In this document: positions 43,582 to 51,938 of the stretch, one piece after another | Numbering within the stretch: the stretch's first letter is position 1 | Layout: every line of letters begins with the position of its first letter | Assembly (NCBI GenBank): GCA_905213895.1 | Contig: CAJMKE010000005.1 | Coordinates: 1-64,000 of the forward strand | Source of the DNA: an uncultured Alistipes sp. | GTDB lineage: Bacteria > Bacteroidota > Bacteroidia > Bacteroidales > Rikenellaceae | Direction of reading: 5' to 3' | Length of the DNA: 64,000 nt | Notes under the pieces: generated by a model | What the model saw: only the letters and a program-made list of their open reading frames with translations | What the model was told of the DNA's origin: nothing | Databases searched by the model: none | Position numbers and translations under genes: made by a program

Positions 43582-43651
43582 CCTTAACGACCCTAACGAC
43601 CTTAACGACCTTAACGACCCTAATGACCTTAAAGCCCTTAAAGTCCCTAAT
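43582..43651. repeat. 9-bp TTAA-type repeat array 13
   Basis: Seven or eight units, the longest array in the window, between two terminators of convergent operons. Confidence 0.85.
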
Positions 43652-43666
43652 GCCCCTCCCCGCCCA

Positions 43667-43704
43667 CAAAAACAGCAGCGGTCGCCAATAAATTGGCGAC
43701 CGCT
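43667..43704 (-). terminator. Terminator of the beta-helix lipoprotein gene
   Basis: 12-bp stem AGCGGTCGCCAA/TTGGCGACCGCT with a U5 run on the minus strand, 25 bp past the stop codon. Confidence 0.8.
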
Positions 43705-43727
43705 GCCTAATATTCTGCCGATAACTA

Positions 43728-46214
43728 CTATTTGTTTGTTACGTTGGAGGTGTTGTTTTCGAGTACCAGATTGCTCTGCTGAACATTTCCGCTTTTGTCG
43801 CCACCTACTATACCGTCATGATTGATATTGTAGTTGGTTGTGAGAGAGCCGGTAAACGAGCATCCTTTGATAGTGCATTTCAGACTCGCGTCGCTGACGG
43901 TTATGCCTGCGATGCCCCCGATTCCGTTTTTATCGGATTCGTCCGCTCCATCGGAAATAGTTTCGGTTATGTTCGCAGTAACGTGGCAATTGTCTATGGT
44001 ATTGCCATAGTGGCAAATTCCTGTAATGCCACCCACATACGAGAAACCGGTTACGTCGATATTTGAATTGCAGTTGGAAATACTGTATGTGGTATTTCCG
44101 TTCCCTTCGCCTCTGAATCCGCATATACCGCCTGCGTAAATGTACGAAGCCTTTACATAACTGCTGTCGTCTGCTTGTACTTTACAGTTGTCGATTTCCG
44201 TGTAACCGTTACCGGCGATTGTGCCTACGTAGCTATGACCGTCCAGTTCCACATGACCGGTAATATTGATGTCGTAAAGTTTTACGGATGCATACGGATT
44301 TCCGCATACGATTGCAACGTTTAAATAACCCTTTACAGAAGCGTTGTTTATCGTGAAATTGTGAATCTCGATATTGTTCTTTGCTTCTGCTCCTCCGGCG
44401 TATCCGAACAGACCTACGTCGTTCATGCTGCTTTTGTTTATTTGCAGATTGCTTATGGTTTTGCCGTTGCCGTCGAAGTTTCCTAAGAACTTTTTGCTTG
44501 CCGTGCCAATCGGCGTCCAGTCGGCATTTTCGAGGTCGATATCGGCGGTGAGGGTAATTGTTTTACCGGAGAAATTGTTGCCGCCGTTCACCTGCTCGGC
44601 AAGCCATTGCAGACCTTGCGCGCTGTAAATCTCGTATCCGCCGTTAACCTCTTTGTAGCCGAGGTCTTTTTTGTAAACCTCCGTGCCGTCAACTTTTATG
44701 CTTACGGTGTCGAAGAATACATCGTCGCATGACCACAGACCTCCGTTTGCCTCAGGGAATTCGCCCTCTGTCGTGCAGTTGTCGATATTTACGTTGAACT
44801 GCAAGTGTGTGTCGCCGCATGAACTCTTGACGCTTACCGCCGCTTTGTTTTTCGCGGTCGAAACGAATTTGCAATCTTTGATATTTATCGTCCGCAAATC
44901 GACGCTCCCTTCGTTGTAAACATGCAGGAATTTGCCGTTGCCGTTGAAAACGCATCCGGTGTAATCGGCATTCGCTCCGTATGTCCACATGCTGTAACCG
45001 TTCGGATTATTGAAAACACATTCGTTGTATATTTCATGTGAGCCGTATCCGAACAGAAGACCGTTTATCGTACATTTGTTGAAAGTGATGTTCCCTGCGT
45101 GTTGGAATCCGTGATAATTCTCTTGTCCGGCATTGAATGTGATGTTGTTGAATACGACATCGGAATAGCGGGAAGGATTGGCGTTTTCGATATTTATTTC
45201 CGTACCTTCGCGACCATTTATTGTCAGATTTTTCAAGTCGTTCGGAAGCGTAAACGTCCCTGCTTTCAGCGTGATTTCGGTTGCATCGGCATTCGCAGCC
45301 ACAGCATCTGCAATTGTTTCGTAACTTTCGCCGTTGCAGATTACCGGACCCGCTTCCTCTGTCTGCTCCTCTATCTGCAATTCAGCCATTTTGCGGATGC
45401 CCGAACGAACGATTGACACGGCGTTGGCGGTGGTTTTCGTGAATACGCCGTTTTCCGTCGCGACCTCTATCGTTATGCCGTTCGCAAATTCGGTCGGCGG
45501 CAATGCCAATATGAACGACTTTGCGGCTGCATCGAGTGCCACGCCCTCGCCGCAGTCGAGCGTAACGCTTTCGCTTCCGGTTTCAGCCACGATGACCGTC
45601 GGGACATCGCCGGTCTCGATTCGTGCCTCTCCGGCGATTTTTTCGCCGTTGTTGCCGCTTATCTTTACGCTCTTTACGATGATTTTACCGTTGTCGTCTT
45701 TGAGCGGCAGTTCGATGCCTCCGCAAACGTTCTTGAATGCGAGCGCGCGCGAAGCCGAACGGGCAATCATCGGATACGCTCCGTTTCCGAACGAATTTTC
45801 GGCGTACGTCTGCGCCGCAGGCAGAACGGCGATTACCGTTTCGCCGTCGATGGTCGCAGCGGCATCGTACGGATACAGTGCGATGTAGTCGGGGTCGGTC
45901 GCATCGGGGTCGGTGCTGCCGAAGAAATCGAATGTCTCGCCCGCCGCTATCGAGAATGTTCCGTTCGGAGTGTTTTCACCTTTGGCGAGGACGAATTTCG
46001 AGCCTTTCGCAGAGCCTTGGAATATTGAAATCTCGTCGCCTGCCATCCAAAGAATCTTGGTGCCGTCGAGCGCGGTTTTGGAGTCCTGCTCCGTCGTCGC
46101 GCTGAACTCGAAACCGTGCGGTGCGACGATTTCGTCGATGTCTCCCGCCGTCCGGCATCCGGCGAGAACAGTTGCCGCCATGAGTGCGGCGATTTTCAGA
46201 TTGTTGATTCTCAT
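43728..46214 (-). CDS. Fimbrillin-like/right-handed beta-helix lipoprotein with GLUG-type repeats
   Basis: 828 residues with a lipoprotein signal ending TVLAGC. The first 270 or so residues are fimbrillin-like (TTEQDSKTALDGTKILWMAG; DEISIFQGSAKGSKF). A right-handed parallel beta helix follows (residues ~300-510: DVVFNNITFNAGQENYHGF; KCTINGLLFGYG). The remainder is GLUG-type repeats (FLGNFDGNGKTISNLQINKS; GLFGYAGG; SYVGGITGICHYG). Such proteins act as surface adhesins or bind glycans. It is preceded by a small ORF and a C9 tract and is convergent with the fimbrillin/subtilase operon. Confidence 0.82.
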   Translation of the reverse strand: MRINNLKIAALMAATVLAGCRTAGDIDEIVAPHGFEFSATTEQDSKTALDGTKILWMAGDEISIFQGSAKGSKFVLAKGENTPNGTFSIAAGETFDFFGSTDPDATDPDYIALYPYDAAATIDGETVIAVLPAAQTYAENSFGNGAYPMIARSASRALAFKNVCGGIELPLKDDNGKIIVKSVKISGNNGEKIAGEARIETGDVPTVIVAETGSESVTLDCGEGVALDAAAKSFILALPPTEFANGITIEVATENGVFTKTTANAVSIVRSGIRKMAELQIEEQTEEAGPVICNGESYETIADAVAANADATEITLKAGTFTLPNDLKNLTINGREGTEINIENANPSRYSDVVFNNITFNAGQENYHGFQHAGNITFNKCTINGLLFGYGSHEIYNECVFNNPNGYSMWTYGANADYTGCVFNGNGKFLHVYNEGSVDLRTINIKDCKFVSTAKNKAAVSVKSSCGDTHLQFNVNIDNCTTEGEFPEANGGLWSCDDVFFDTVSIKVDGTEVYKKDLGYKEVNGGYEIYSAQGLQWLAEQVNGGNNFSGKTITLTADIDLENADWTPIGTASKKFLGNFDGNGKTISNLQINKSSMNDVGLFGYAGGAEAKNNIEIHNFTINNASVKGYLNVAIVCGNPYASVKLYDINITGHVELDGHSYVGTIAGNGYTEIDNCKVQADDSSYVKASYIYAGGICGFRGEGNGNTTYSISNCNSNIDVTGFSYVGGITGICHYGNTIDNCHVTANITETISDGADESDKNGIGGIAGITVSDASLKCTIKGCSFTGSLTTNYNINHDGIVGGDKSGNVQQSNLVLENNTSNVTNK

Positions 46215-46265
46215 AATGATATTCGTTTTGATTTATACTGTTTGATTTTCGATAGTCATTGTCTG

Positions 46266-46394
46266 TTACCAAGGCTGTCCGTCGCCTTCGTCTCTTTCGA
46301 CGTCTTCTGTGTTTTGCGAAGCGAACACACCTTCTTCGGACCTGAACTCCGTGAGTTCCAGTTCCGGAAATTCATAGAAATTTTTTCTTTTCAT
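46266..46394 (-). CDS. Small ORF ahead of the beta-helix lipoprotein (Y-x2-P ... E-x-G-V family)
   Basis: 42 residues: MKRKNFYEFPELELTEFRSE, then EGVFASQNTEDVERDEGDGQ and PW. It is hydrophilic with no signal peptide. Y-x2-P-E-L and E-x-G-[FV]-x-A-S match the others. It ends 51 bp before the lipoprotein gene and lies between that gene and its C9 tract. Conservation of the pattern at four loci argues that it is translated. Confidence 0.7.
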   Translation of the reverse strand: MKRKNFYEFPELELTEFRSEEGVFASQNTEDVERDEGDGQPW

Positions 46395-46531
46395 ACTTTT
46401 AACTGTTTATAAATTAGTAAATCGAATATTCGTTTCCGTATACGTACGGCGGACTGCGCCATCTCAAAGATGACGAAGTACGCGTTAGTGTCTGTAAAAT
46501 ATTGGTTGTTTGATGTTTAGGCAACAAAAAT

Positions 46532-46540
46532 CCCCCCCCC
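46532..46540 (-). promoter_or_regulatory. C9/G9 tract upstream of the beta-helix lipoprotein
   Basis: On the coding strand: CCGAATTTTCGG merging into G9, then ATTTTTG. The layout is the same as upstream of the LRR/M64 gene. It falls about 85 bp downstream of a strong -7 box, so it may lie in the leader RNA. Confidence 0.55.
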
Positions 46541-46737
46541 GAAAATTCGGAAGGAGGATATGTGCATCAGCGATATGTCCGGATGGTTGTGGGACATCGT
46601 GCCATTAACTCTGTTCGGGTGCAAATATAATAATAATTTGTTAAAATACAATGATTATGCGAAAAAAAAGGCGGAATGCTTGATGAGGCGTAGAGCCTTT
46701 AAGATTGCGCGGACGTCCGTTCATTTCCCCGAAAAAA

Positions 46738-46798
46738 GTCCTTAACGATCCGAACGACCCGAACGACCTTAAAGTCTTTAAGGACTTTAAAGACCTTA
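46738..46798. repeat. 9-bp TTAA-type repeat array 14
   Basis: About six units; the first two are degenerate (CGAACGACC). Located centrally in the divergent spacer. Confidence 0.8.
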
Positions 46799-46866
46799 TG
46801 ATAATTCTTCGGCAAAGTCAAACTATTTTTTAGTATCTTTGGCTTCGCCTTAGATACTCCCGCTCG

Positions 46867-46893
46867 GGAATGTCCAAATAAATTTGACATTCC
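46867..46893 (+). promoter_or_regulatory. Operator candidate of the cysteine desulfidase gene
   Basis: Perfect 8-bp inverted repeat GGAATGTC/GACATTCC with an 11-bp spacer, ending 13 bp before the -7 box. The spacing suits a dimeric regulator. Confidence 0.5.
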
Positions 46894-46906
46894 TCTCGCT
46901 TATTCG

Positions 46907-46914
46907 TATCTTTG
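46907..46914 (+). promoter_or_regulatory. -7 box of the cysteine desulfidase gene
   Basis: TATCTTTG preceded by CTCGCTTATTCG, the same 20 bp as before pfkA. Confidence 0.65.
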
Positions 46915-46932
46915 TCCATAAATATCCGTGTT

Positions 46933-48213
46933 ATGAAACGTGAAGATTACGACGAGATAATCGCCCTTATCAAGCGCGAGGTCGTTCCTGCAATCGGATG
47001 CACCGAACCGATAGCCGTCGCTCTCTGCGCCGCGAAGGCTCGTGAAACGTTGGGCGCAATTCCCGACAGCATCGAAATATCGCTCAGTGCCAATATCTAT
47101 AAGAATGCCATGGGTGTCGGTATTCCGAATACGGGCATGATAGGATTGCCGATAGCCGTCGCTCTGGGCGTTCTGGTCGGCAGGTCGGAATACGGTTTGG
47201 AGGTGCTGCGCGACGTTACCCCCGAGGCGGTAGAGCGGGCGAAACGCTATATCGAAACCACGCCGATTCGCATCGCGACCGAGGACAAGAGCGGTGAGGT
47301 GCTGTATGCCGAAACGGTCGTAAAGTCGGGCAGCGATACGGCGAAAGCGGTTATCGCAGGTTCGCATACCAATTTCGTCGGCATATACCGCAACGGCAAA
47401 GAGGTCTTCTGCGCCGCATCGGACGGCGGTTGCGCAGGCGGCGGCGATTCGTCGGAACTTACGCTGCGCAAGGTGTTCGATTTCGCGACGACAGTACCGA
47501 CAGAGGATATAGAGTTTTTGTGGGAATCCGCCGAAATGAATATCTCCGCTGCCGAAATGTCGTTCGACGGCGATTACGGACACGGATTGGGACGGATGCT
47601 CCACGACGATACCCACCACTCGATTTTCGGCGATACGCTCTTCGCGAAGATTCTTTCCTATACGAGCGGTGCCTGCGATGCGCGCATGAGCGGAGCGATG
47701 ATTCCGGTGATGAGCAATTCGGGCAGCGGCAATCAGGGCATTTCGGCGACCGTGCCGGTCGTAATCTTCGGACGGGCTAACGGAGCGTCGCACGAACGGA
47801 TATTGCGCGCACTGGCTTTGAGCCATCTGACGGTGATTTACATCAAACAGAGCCTCGGTCGTCTGTCCGCGCTGTGCGGATGCGTCGTCGCGGCTACGGG
47901 TTCGAGTTGCGGCATAACATATCTTATGGGCGGCGGCTATGAGGAGATTACGTATGCCGTAAAAAACATGGTCGCCAACCTTACGGGAATGATATGCGAC
48001 GGTGCGAAGCCGAGTTGTTCGCTCAAAGTTACGAGCGGAGTGGCTACCGCGGTTCTGTCGGCGGTACTCGCCATACGTCATCGCCACACGACGTCGCTCG
48101 AAGGCATAATCGACGACGATGTGGACCGCTGCATACATAACCTTACCGACATCGGTCGCAAGGGAATGCAGCAGACCGACAAACTCATACTCGACATAAT
48201 GACCAATAAATGA
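46933..48213 (+). CDS. L-cysteine desulfidase / L-serine dehydratase alpha-like (UPF0597, CyuA/YhaM)
   Basis: 426 residues, a single-chain UPF0597 protein related to the serine dehydratase alpha fold. Conserved cysteine-bearing segments for the 4Fe-4S cluster are IGCTEPIAVALCAAK, GDSSELTLRK-flanking GGCAGGG, LSALCGCVVAATGSSCG and CDGAKPSCSLK. Such enzymes degrade L-cysteine to pyruvate, ammonia and sulfide. The ATG at 46933 follows a -7 box at 19 bp; an upstream TTG is excluded because it overlaps that box. It overlaps or abuts the histidine phosphatase gene that follows. Confidence 0.88.
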   Translation: MKREDYDEIIALIKREVVPAIGCTEPIAVALCAAKARETLGAIPDSIEISLSANIYKNAMGVGIPNTGMIGLPIAVALGVLVGRSEYGLEVLRDVTPEAVERAKRYIETTPIRIATEDKSGEVLYAETVVKSGSDTAKAVIAGSHTNFVGIYRNGKEVFCAASDGGCAGGGDSSELTLRKVFDFATTVPTEDIEFLWESAEMNISAAEMSFDGDYGHGLGRMLHDDTHHSIFGDTLFAKILSYTSGACDARMSGAMIPVMSNSGSGNQGISATVPVVIFGRANGASHERILRALALSHLTVIYIKQSLGRLSALCGCVVAATGSSCGITYLMGGGYEEITYAVKNMVANLTGMICDGAKPSCSLKVTSGVATAVLSAVLAIRHRHTTSLEGIIDDDVDRCIHNLTDIGRKGMQQTDKLILDIMTNK

Positions 48214-48233
48214 CACACCTAAAACCATTTCTG

Positions 48234-49505
48234 ATGAAGCGATTCCTATCACTTTTCATTGCTTTCTGTTCTGCCGCCGCAGCCGGTGCGCAGCCGGCGG
48301 AGTTCTTCAAGAACATCGACCCGTATTATTATCTCGAAATCTACCGCCCTTATCCGTCGGAGATGGCGTCGAACGTTACGCCTGCTCCGAAGGGCTACGA
48401 GCCGTTCTATATCAGCCACCTCGGACGCCACGGTTCGCGGTACAACATTCTCGTCCATCAGTACGAAAAGCCGCTGGAAGTGTTCGGTGCCGCTCACGAG
48501 GCGGGCGAACTGACCGAAACGGGCGAGCGTTTCTATGCCGAGTGGCAGAAGATTGCCGCCGAAGCCAAAGACCGTTACGGCGATTTGTCGGAACTCGGAT
48601 TCGCCGAGCATCGCGGCATCGCTCACCGCATGTACGAATCCTATCCCGAGGTATTCTCGACCAAGGGCGGCAGACGTTGCTATGTGAACTGCAAATCGAC
48701 GGTCGTTCCGCGCTGCATCCTCTCCATGTCGGCATTCACGCAGGAACTGGTGCGACAGTCGCCCGGAATCGAAGTCTCGATGGAGGCGAGTGCCGCCAAT
48801 GCCAAGTTCCTCGCGGCGTATGCGGGTCTGAATCTGGTGAACGACAGGGCAAAACCGTTGAGCGATTCGATTCGCCGCGCCAATATGCCCGACCCTGCGC
48901 GTTTCCTCGACAATCTGTTCCGCAAGGGCAGCCGTGTGAGAGAGGAGATGATTGGCGATGCGGGCGATTTCATGTACGACATGTACCTTGGCAACGCTAT
49001 TCTCGGCAAGGAGGGCAAAACGCTGGATTATCTGTTTACCGAAGACGAACTCTGCGAGTTGTGGAAGGCATCCAACCTGCGCCGCTATATTCTGACTGGA
49101 CCTTCGAAGATTTTCCTCGATGCGATTCTCGTCGGCGCGAAGGAGATGGTACGCAACGTCATCGCCCATGCCGACAAGGCTGTCGCGACTGGCGACGAGC
49201 AGGCTACGCTACGTTTCGCGCACGACGTAACGATGATTCCGTTCGTTACGATGATGGGCATCCCTTGCGGCTCGCTCATTACCGACGACTATTCGACGGT
49301 CTGCGCCAACTGGCAGTGCAGCGTCGTAACTCCTATGGCGTCCAACGTCCAACTAATATTCTTCCGCAACAAGGCGGGCGACATCCTCGTCAAGGTTCTG
49401 TTCTGCGAGCGCGAACAACGTCTCGTCGAAGCCGTGGGCGAGCCGGTGAACGGCTGCTACTACCGCTGGGCGGATTTGAGAAAATTCCTTGAATCGCAAC
49501 TGTAA
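48234..49505 (+). CDS. Secreted histidine phosphatase (branch 2, MINPP/acid phosphatase-like), first of a pair
   Basis: About 423 residues with a signal peptide (ends AAAAGAQ). The catalytic histidine motif is HLGRHGSRY, followed much later by the acid-donor motif FAHDVTMIP (HD rather than HAE). EHRGIAHRMYESYPEVF and VPRCILSMSAF are shared with the next gene. It probably removes phosphate from organic phosphates in the periplasm; phytate-type substrates are known for related Bacteroides MINPP enzymes. An in-frame ATG at 48210 overlaps the preceding stop codon (ATGA) and is a possible, coupled start. Confidence 0.88.
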   Translation: MKRFLSLFIAFCSAAAAGAQPAEFFKNIDPYYYLEIYRPYPSEMASNVTPAPKGYEPFYISHLGRHGSRYNILVHQYEKPLEVFGAAHEAGELTETGERFYAEWQKIAAEAKDRYGDLSELGFAEHRGIAHRMYESYPEVFSTKGGRRCYVNCKSTVVPRCILSMSAFTQELVRQSPGIEVSMEASAANAKFLAAYAGLNLVNDRAKPLSDSIRRANMPDPARFLDNLFRKGSRVREEMIGDAGDFMYDMYLGNAILGKEGKTLDYLFTEDELCELWKASNLRRYILTGPSKIFLDAILVGAKEMVRNVIAHADKAVATGDEQATLRFAHDVTMIPFVTMMGIPCGSLITDDYSTVCANWQCSVVTPMASNVQLIFFRNKAGDILVKVLFCEREQRLVEAVGEPVNGCYYRWADLRKFLESQL

Positions 49506-49525
49506 AATCCATAAATGCAAATACC

Positions 49526-50881
49526 ATGAAATTCAAATTTTTAGTTCTGCTCGCCCTCTCGTTCGCAACGACATTGTCGGCGCAGCCGCTGACGGCGGAG
49601 TTTTTCACCGATAATCCCGATTGCGCGGGCGGAATCTACCATACCTACCGTTTCGAGAAGGGCGAATCCACTCCCGCCCCGAAGGGTTTCGCTCCGGTTT
49701 ACGTAAGCCATTTCGGTCGCCACGGTTCGCGCTGGCACGCCTCGGCAGGCAACTACGAGATTCCGTACGAACTCTTCAAAAAGGCATCGAAAGAGGGTAT
49801 GCTCACCGATTTCGGCAAGGAGATATATCCGACCGTAAAACGTGTGGCGAAAGAGGCGAAAGGTCGTTTGGGCGAACTCTCCGTTCAGGGTGCCAACGAG
49901 CATCGCGGCATAGCCGAGCGCATGTATGCCGCCTATCCGAAGTTGTTCAAGGGCAGTAATGTTCATATCGAGAGCCGTTCCACCAATGTTCCGCGCTGCA
50001 TCCTCTCGATGGCGGCATTCAACGAGCGTTTGAAGGAACTCAATCCGAAAATCGACATCTATCGCACCACCAACGACAACTGGCATAAGGTTCTGCTGCC
50101 GTCGAAAGGTCGCAAATACACTCTCGACGAGGCTCTCGCGGCGACCAAGGGCAGCATAGACAGCGTAGCCGATGTCTATGCCGACGAGATACTCGCCAAA
50201 ATATTCAAGCCCGAGTACAAAAGCGTCATCGATGCCGACCGCAAGGCATACGTGAAACTCGTCCGCGCACTGCACTACATGTGCATCATAATGCAGGATA
50301 CCGAAGGCGACGACCGCATGAACGATATATTTACCGGCGAACAGCGCATGAAGTTCTGGGAGAAAATCAATGCGCAGCGTTATGCTACGTTCGCCAATTC
50401 GGAGGAGTACGGCGACGGAATCCTTTACGACGGTTCGATACTGATGAAGGAAATAGTGCGCGATGCCGACGATTTCCTTGCCAACGGCGGTCGCACTGCG
50501 TTCCTGCGCTTCGGACACGACGTTACCGTCATCGCCGCTCTGGCTGCGATGCAGGTCGAGGGCAAATGTGCCCGCACGAGTTTCCGCGACCCGAATCTCA
50601 AAGAGAAGTGGGCTGATTTCCGCATTACGCCTATGGCATCTAACCTCCAATTCATATTCTATCGCAACAAGGCGGGCGAAGTAATCGTCAAGATGCTTCA
50701 TAACGAGAAGGAGTGCCGCCTGCCGATTGAAAGCGACATCGCCCCGTACTACCGTTGGGATGACCTGCGCAAGTACATGACAGACCGCGTTGCCGAAATC
50801 AAGTCGCTGCCATACGTCAGGAAGATGCTTGCCGACAAGAAGAAAAAGAAATCGTCCAAGTCGGAACGCGCCGACCGATAG
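49526..50881 (+). CDS. Secreted histidine phosphatase, second of a pair
   Basis: 451 residues with a signal peptide (ends ATTLSAQ). Motifs HFGRHGSRW and RFGHDVTVIAALAAM give the RHG and HD residues of the fold; NEHRGIAERMYAAYPKLF and VPRCILSMAAFNERL match the paralogue 20 bp upstream. A lysine-rich tail (DKKKKKSSKSERADR) is not shared. Tandem secreted phosphatases imply complementary substrates or regulated dosage. They follow the desulfidase gene and probably share its transcript. Confidence 0.88.
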   Translation: MKFKFLVLLALSFATTLSAQPLTAEFFTDNPDCAGGIYHTYRFEKGESTPAPKGFAPVYVSHFGRHGSRWHASAGNYEIPYELFKKASKEGMLTDFGKEIYPTVKRVAKEAKGRLGELSVQGANEHRGIAERMYAAYPKLFKGSNVHIESRSTNVPRCILSMAAFNERLKELNPKIDIYRTTNDNWHKVLLPSKGRKYTLDEALAATKGSIDSVADVYADEILAKIFKPEYKSVIDADRKAYVKLVRALHYMCIIMQDTEGDDRMNDIFTGEQRMKFWEKINAQRYATFANSEEYGDGILYDGSILMKEIVRDADDFLANGGRTAFLRFGHDVTVIAALAAMQVEGKCARTSFRDPNLKEKWADFRITPMASNLQFIFYRNKAGEVIVKMLHNEKECRLPIESDIAPYYRWDDLRKYMTDRVAEIKSLPYVRKMLADKKKKKSSKSERADR

Positions 50882-50904
50882 GGCAGTCCCCTAATCCCCA
50901 AAAT

Positions 50905-50946
50905 CCTTAACGACCTTAAAGTCTTTAAGGTCGTTAAAGTCCCTAT
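50905..50946. repeat. 9-bp TTAA-type repeat array 15
   Basis: About four units just after the phosphatase stop codon, followed by a TATAGG-type hairpin (50950-50989: ATAGGTATCCC ... GGGATACCTAT) with a T-rich end that could terminate. Confidence 0.8.
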
Positions 50947-51002
50947 TATAATATAGGTATCCCTTGCTTTTGGGGGGATACCTATAATTTTTTTTGCGAA
51001 AT

Positions 51003-51031
51003 TTTAGTACTATGTATTGCATAATACTAAA
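51003..51031 (+). promoter_or_regulatory. PadR-type operator candidate
   Basis: Near-perfect palindrome TAGTACTATG ... CATAATACTA about 10 bp upstream of the -7 box TATATTTG (51040-51047). Such AT-rich dyads are usual targets of PadR regulators, and a PadR gene is second in the operon. Confidence 0.65.
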
Positions 51032-51039
51032 AATCGTAT

Positions 51040-51047
51040 TATATTTG
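51040..51047 (+). promoter_or_regulatory. -7 box of the PspC/PadR/DUF2807 operon
   Basis: TATATTTG, 42 bp before the first ATG. A TAGTA half-site (51059-51063) also follows it. Confidence 0.6.
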
Positions 51048-51088
51048 CAGTACGAAAATAGTAAAAACATAAATCAATACTTTCTGCC

Positions 51089-51607
51089 ATGAAGGAAACA
51101 ATTAACGTAAACATCGGTTCGCAGGCATTCACGCTCGATAAGGATGCCTACGAGCGACTGTCGGACTATTTCGACGATGTGCGCAGCCGCCTTGCCGAGA
51201 ACGAGGACGACACGATGAACGATATCGAGGCTCGCTTCGCCGAGATATTCATCGAATCGCGTTCGTCATCGATGATGGTCGTTTCGCTCAAAATAGTCGA
51301 ACAGGCGATTGCCCGTATGGGTCGTCCCGAGGATTTCGGACCCGAACGCCGCGAGCGTAACCGGTCGGCGAACGGTACGTATGCCGGCACCGGCTCGCGC
51401 CGCCTTATCCGACGTTCGCGTACTAACCGTTCGATAGCGGGCGTATGCGGCGGACTTGCCGAGTATTTCGACATCGACGCGACGGCTATCCGTCTTGCCA
51501 CACTGCTGCTGATTCTGTTCGGCGGACTGTCGATATGGGTATATATAATTCTGTGGATAGTGATTCCGGAAGAACCGATAAATACAAGAATCTATGAAAG
51601 ACGATAA
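51089..51607 (+). CDS. PspC domain protein (short)
   Basis: 172 residues. The N-terminal half has a pattern shared with the last gene of the operon (INVNIGSQAFTLDKDAYERL; DIEARFAEIFIESRSSSMM). A PspC domain follows (RRSRTNRSIAGVCGGLAEYF) with a single pair of hydrophobic segments (LATLLLILFGGLSIWVYIIL). PspC domains sense membrane stress and bind partner regulators. It overlaps the PadR gene by 14 bp, so translation is coupled. Confidence 0.85.
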   Translation: MKETINVNIGSQAFTLDKDAYERLSDYFDDVRSRLAENEDDTMNDIEARFAEIFIESRSSSMMVVSLKIVEQAIARMGRPEDFGPERRERNRSANGTYAGTGSRRLIRRSRTNRSIAGVCGGLAEYFDIDATAIRLATLLLILFGGLSIWVYIILWIVIPEEPINTRIYERR

Positions 51608-51923
51608 CGTAAAAGTACAGATGCGCAAGGGCATAATGGATTACTGCATCCTCGCCATTCTTGCCAACGGAGATTCGTACGCTCCCAAAATCATACAGGA
51701 ACTCAAAGAGGCGGAAATGATAGTGGTCGAAGGAACTCTTTACCCGATACTTACCCGCCAGAAGAATGCCGGCTACCTGACCTATCGCTGGGAGGAGTCG
51801 CCGCAAGGTCCGCCGCGCAAGTATTACTCGCTGACCGAGGACGGCAAACGCTATCTGGCGTCGCTCGACGAGGCTTGGGACAAACTCGTGGAACAGATAA
51901 ATTCGATAAGACACAAACAGTAA
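51594..51923 (+). CDS. PadR-family transcriptional repressor
   Basis: 109 residues, the short PadR-s2 form. Winged-helix features: KGIMDYCILAILANGDSYAP, KEAEMIVVEGTLYPILTRQK, GYLTYRWEESPQGPPRKYYS and a C-terminal helix for dimerisation. PadR proteins repress their own operon and respond to small molecules or envelope stress. A palindromic operator lies at the operon promoter. Genes order PspC-PadR-DUF2807-PspC. Confidence 0.93.
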   Translation: MKDDNVKVQMRKGIMDYCILAILANGDSYAPKIIQELKEAEMIVVEGTLYPILTRQKNAGYLTYRWEESPQGPPRKYYSLTEDGKRYLASLDEAWDKLVEQINSIRHKQ

Positions 51924-51938
51924 AAAACACAAGGAAAC

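Larger units (their letters stand above)
46395..46932. other. Divergent intergenic region (beta-helix lipoprotein / cysteine desulfidase)
   Basis: 538 bp without further genes. It contains a C9 tract, a strong minus-strand -7 box TATATTTG (near 46625), TTAA array 14, an 8-bp inverted repeat and the plus-strand promoter of the desulfidase gene. Confidence 0.65.

Noticed and set aside
50972..50977. G6 run near 50.97 kb as another phase-variation tract
   Set aside because: Only six Gs, and it lies in the loop side of a terminator-like hairpin rather than in a surface-gene promoter.
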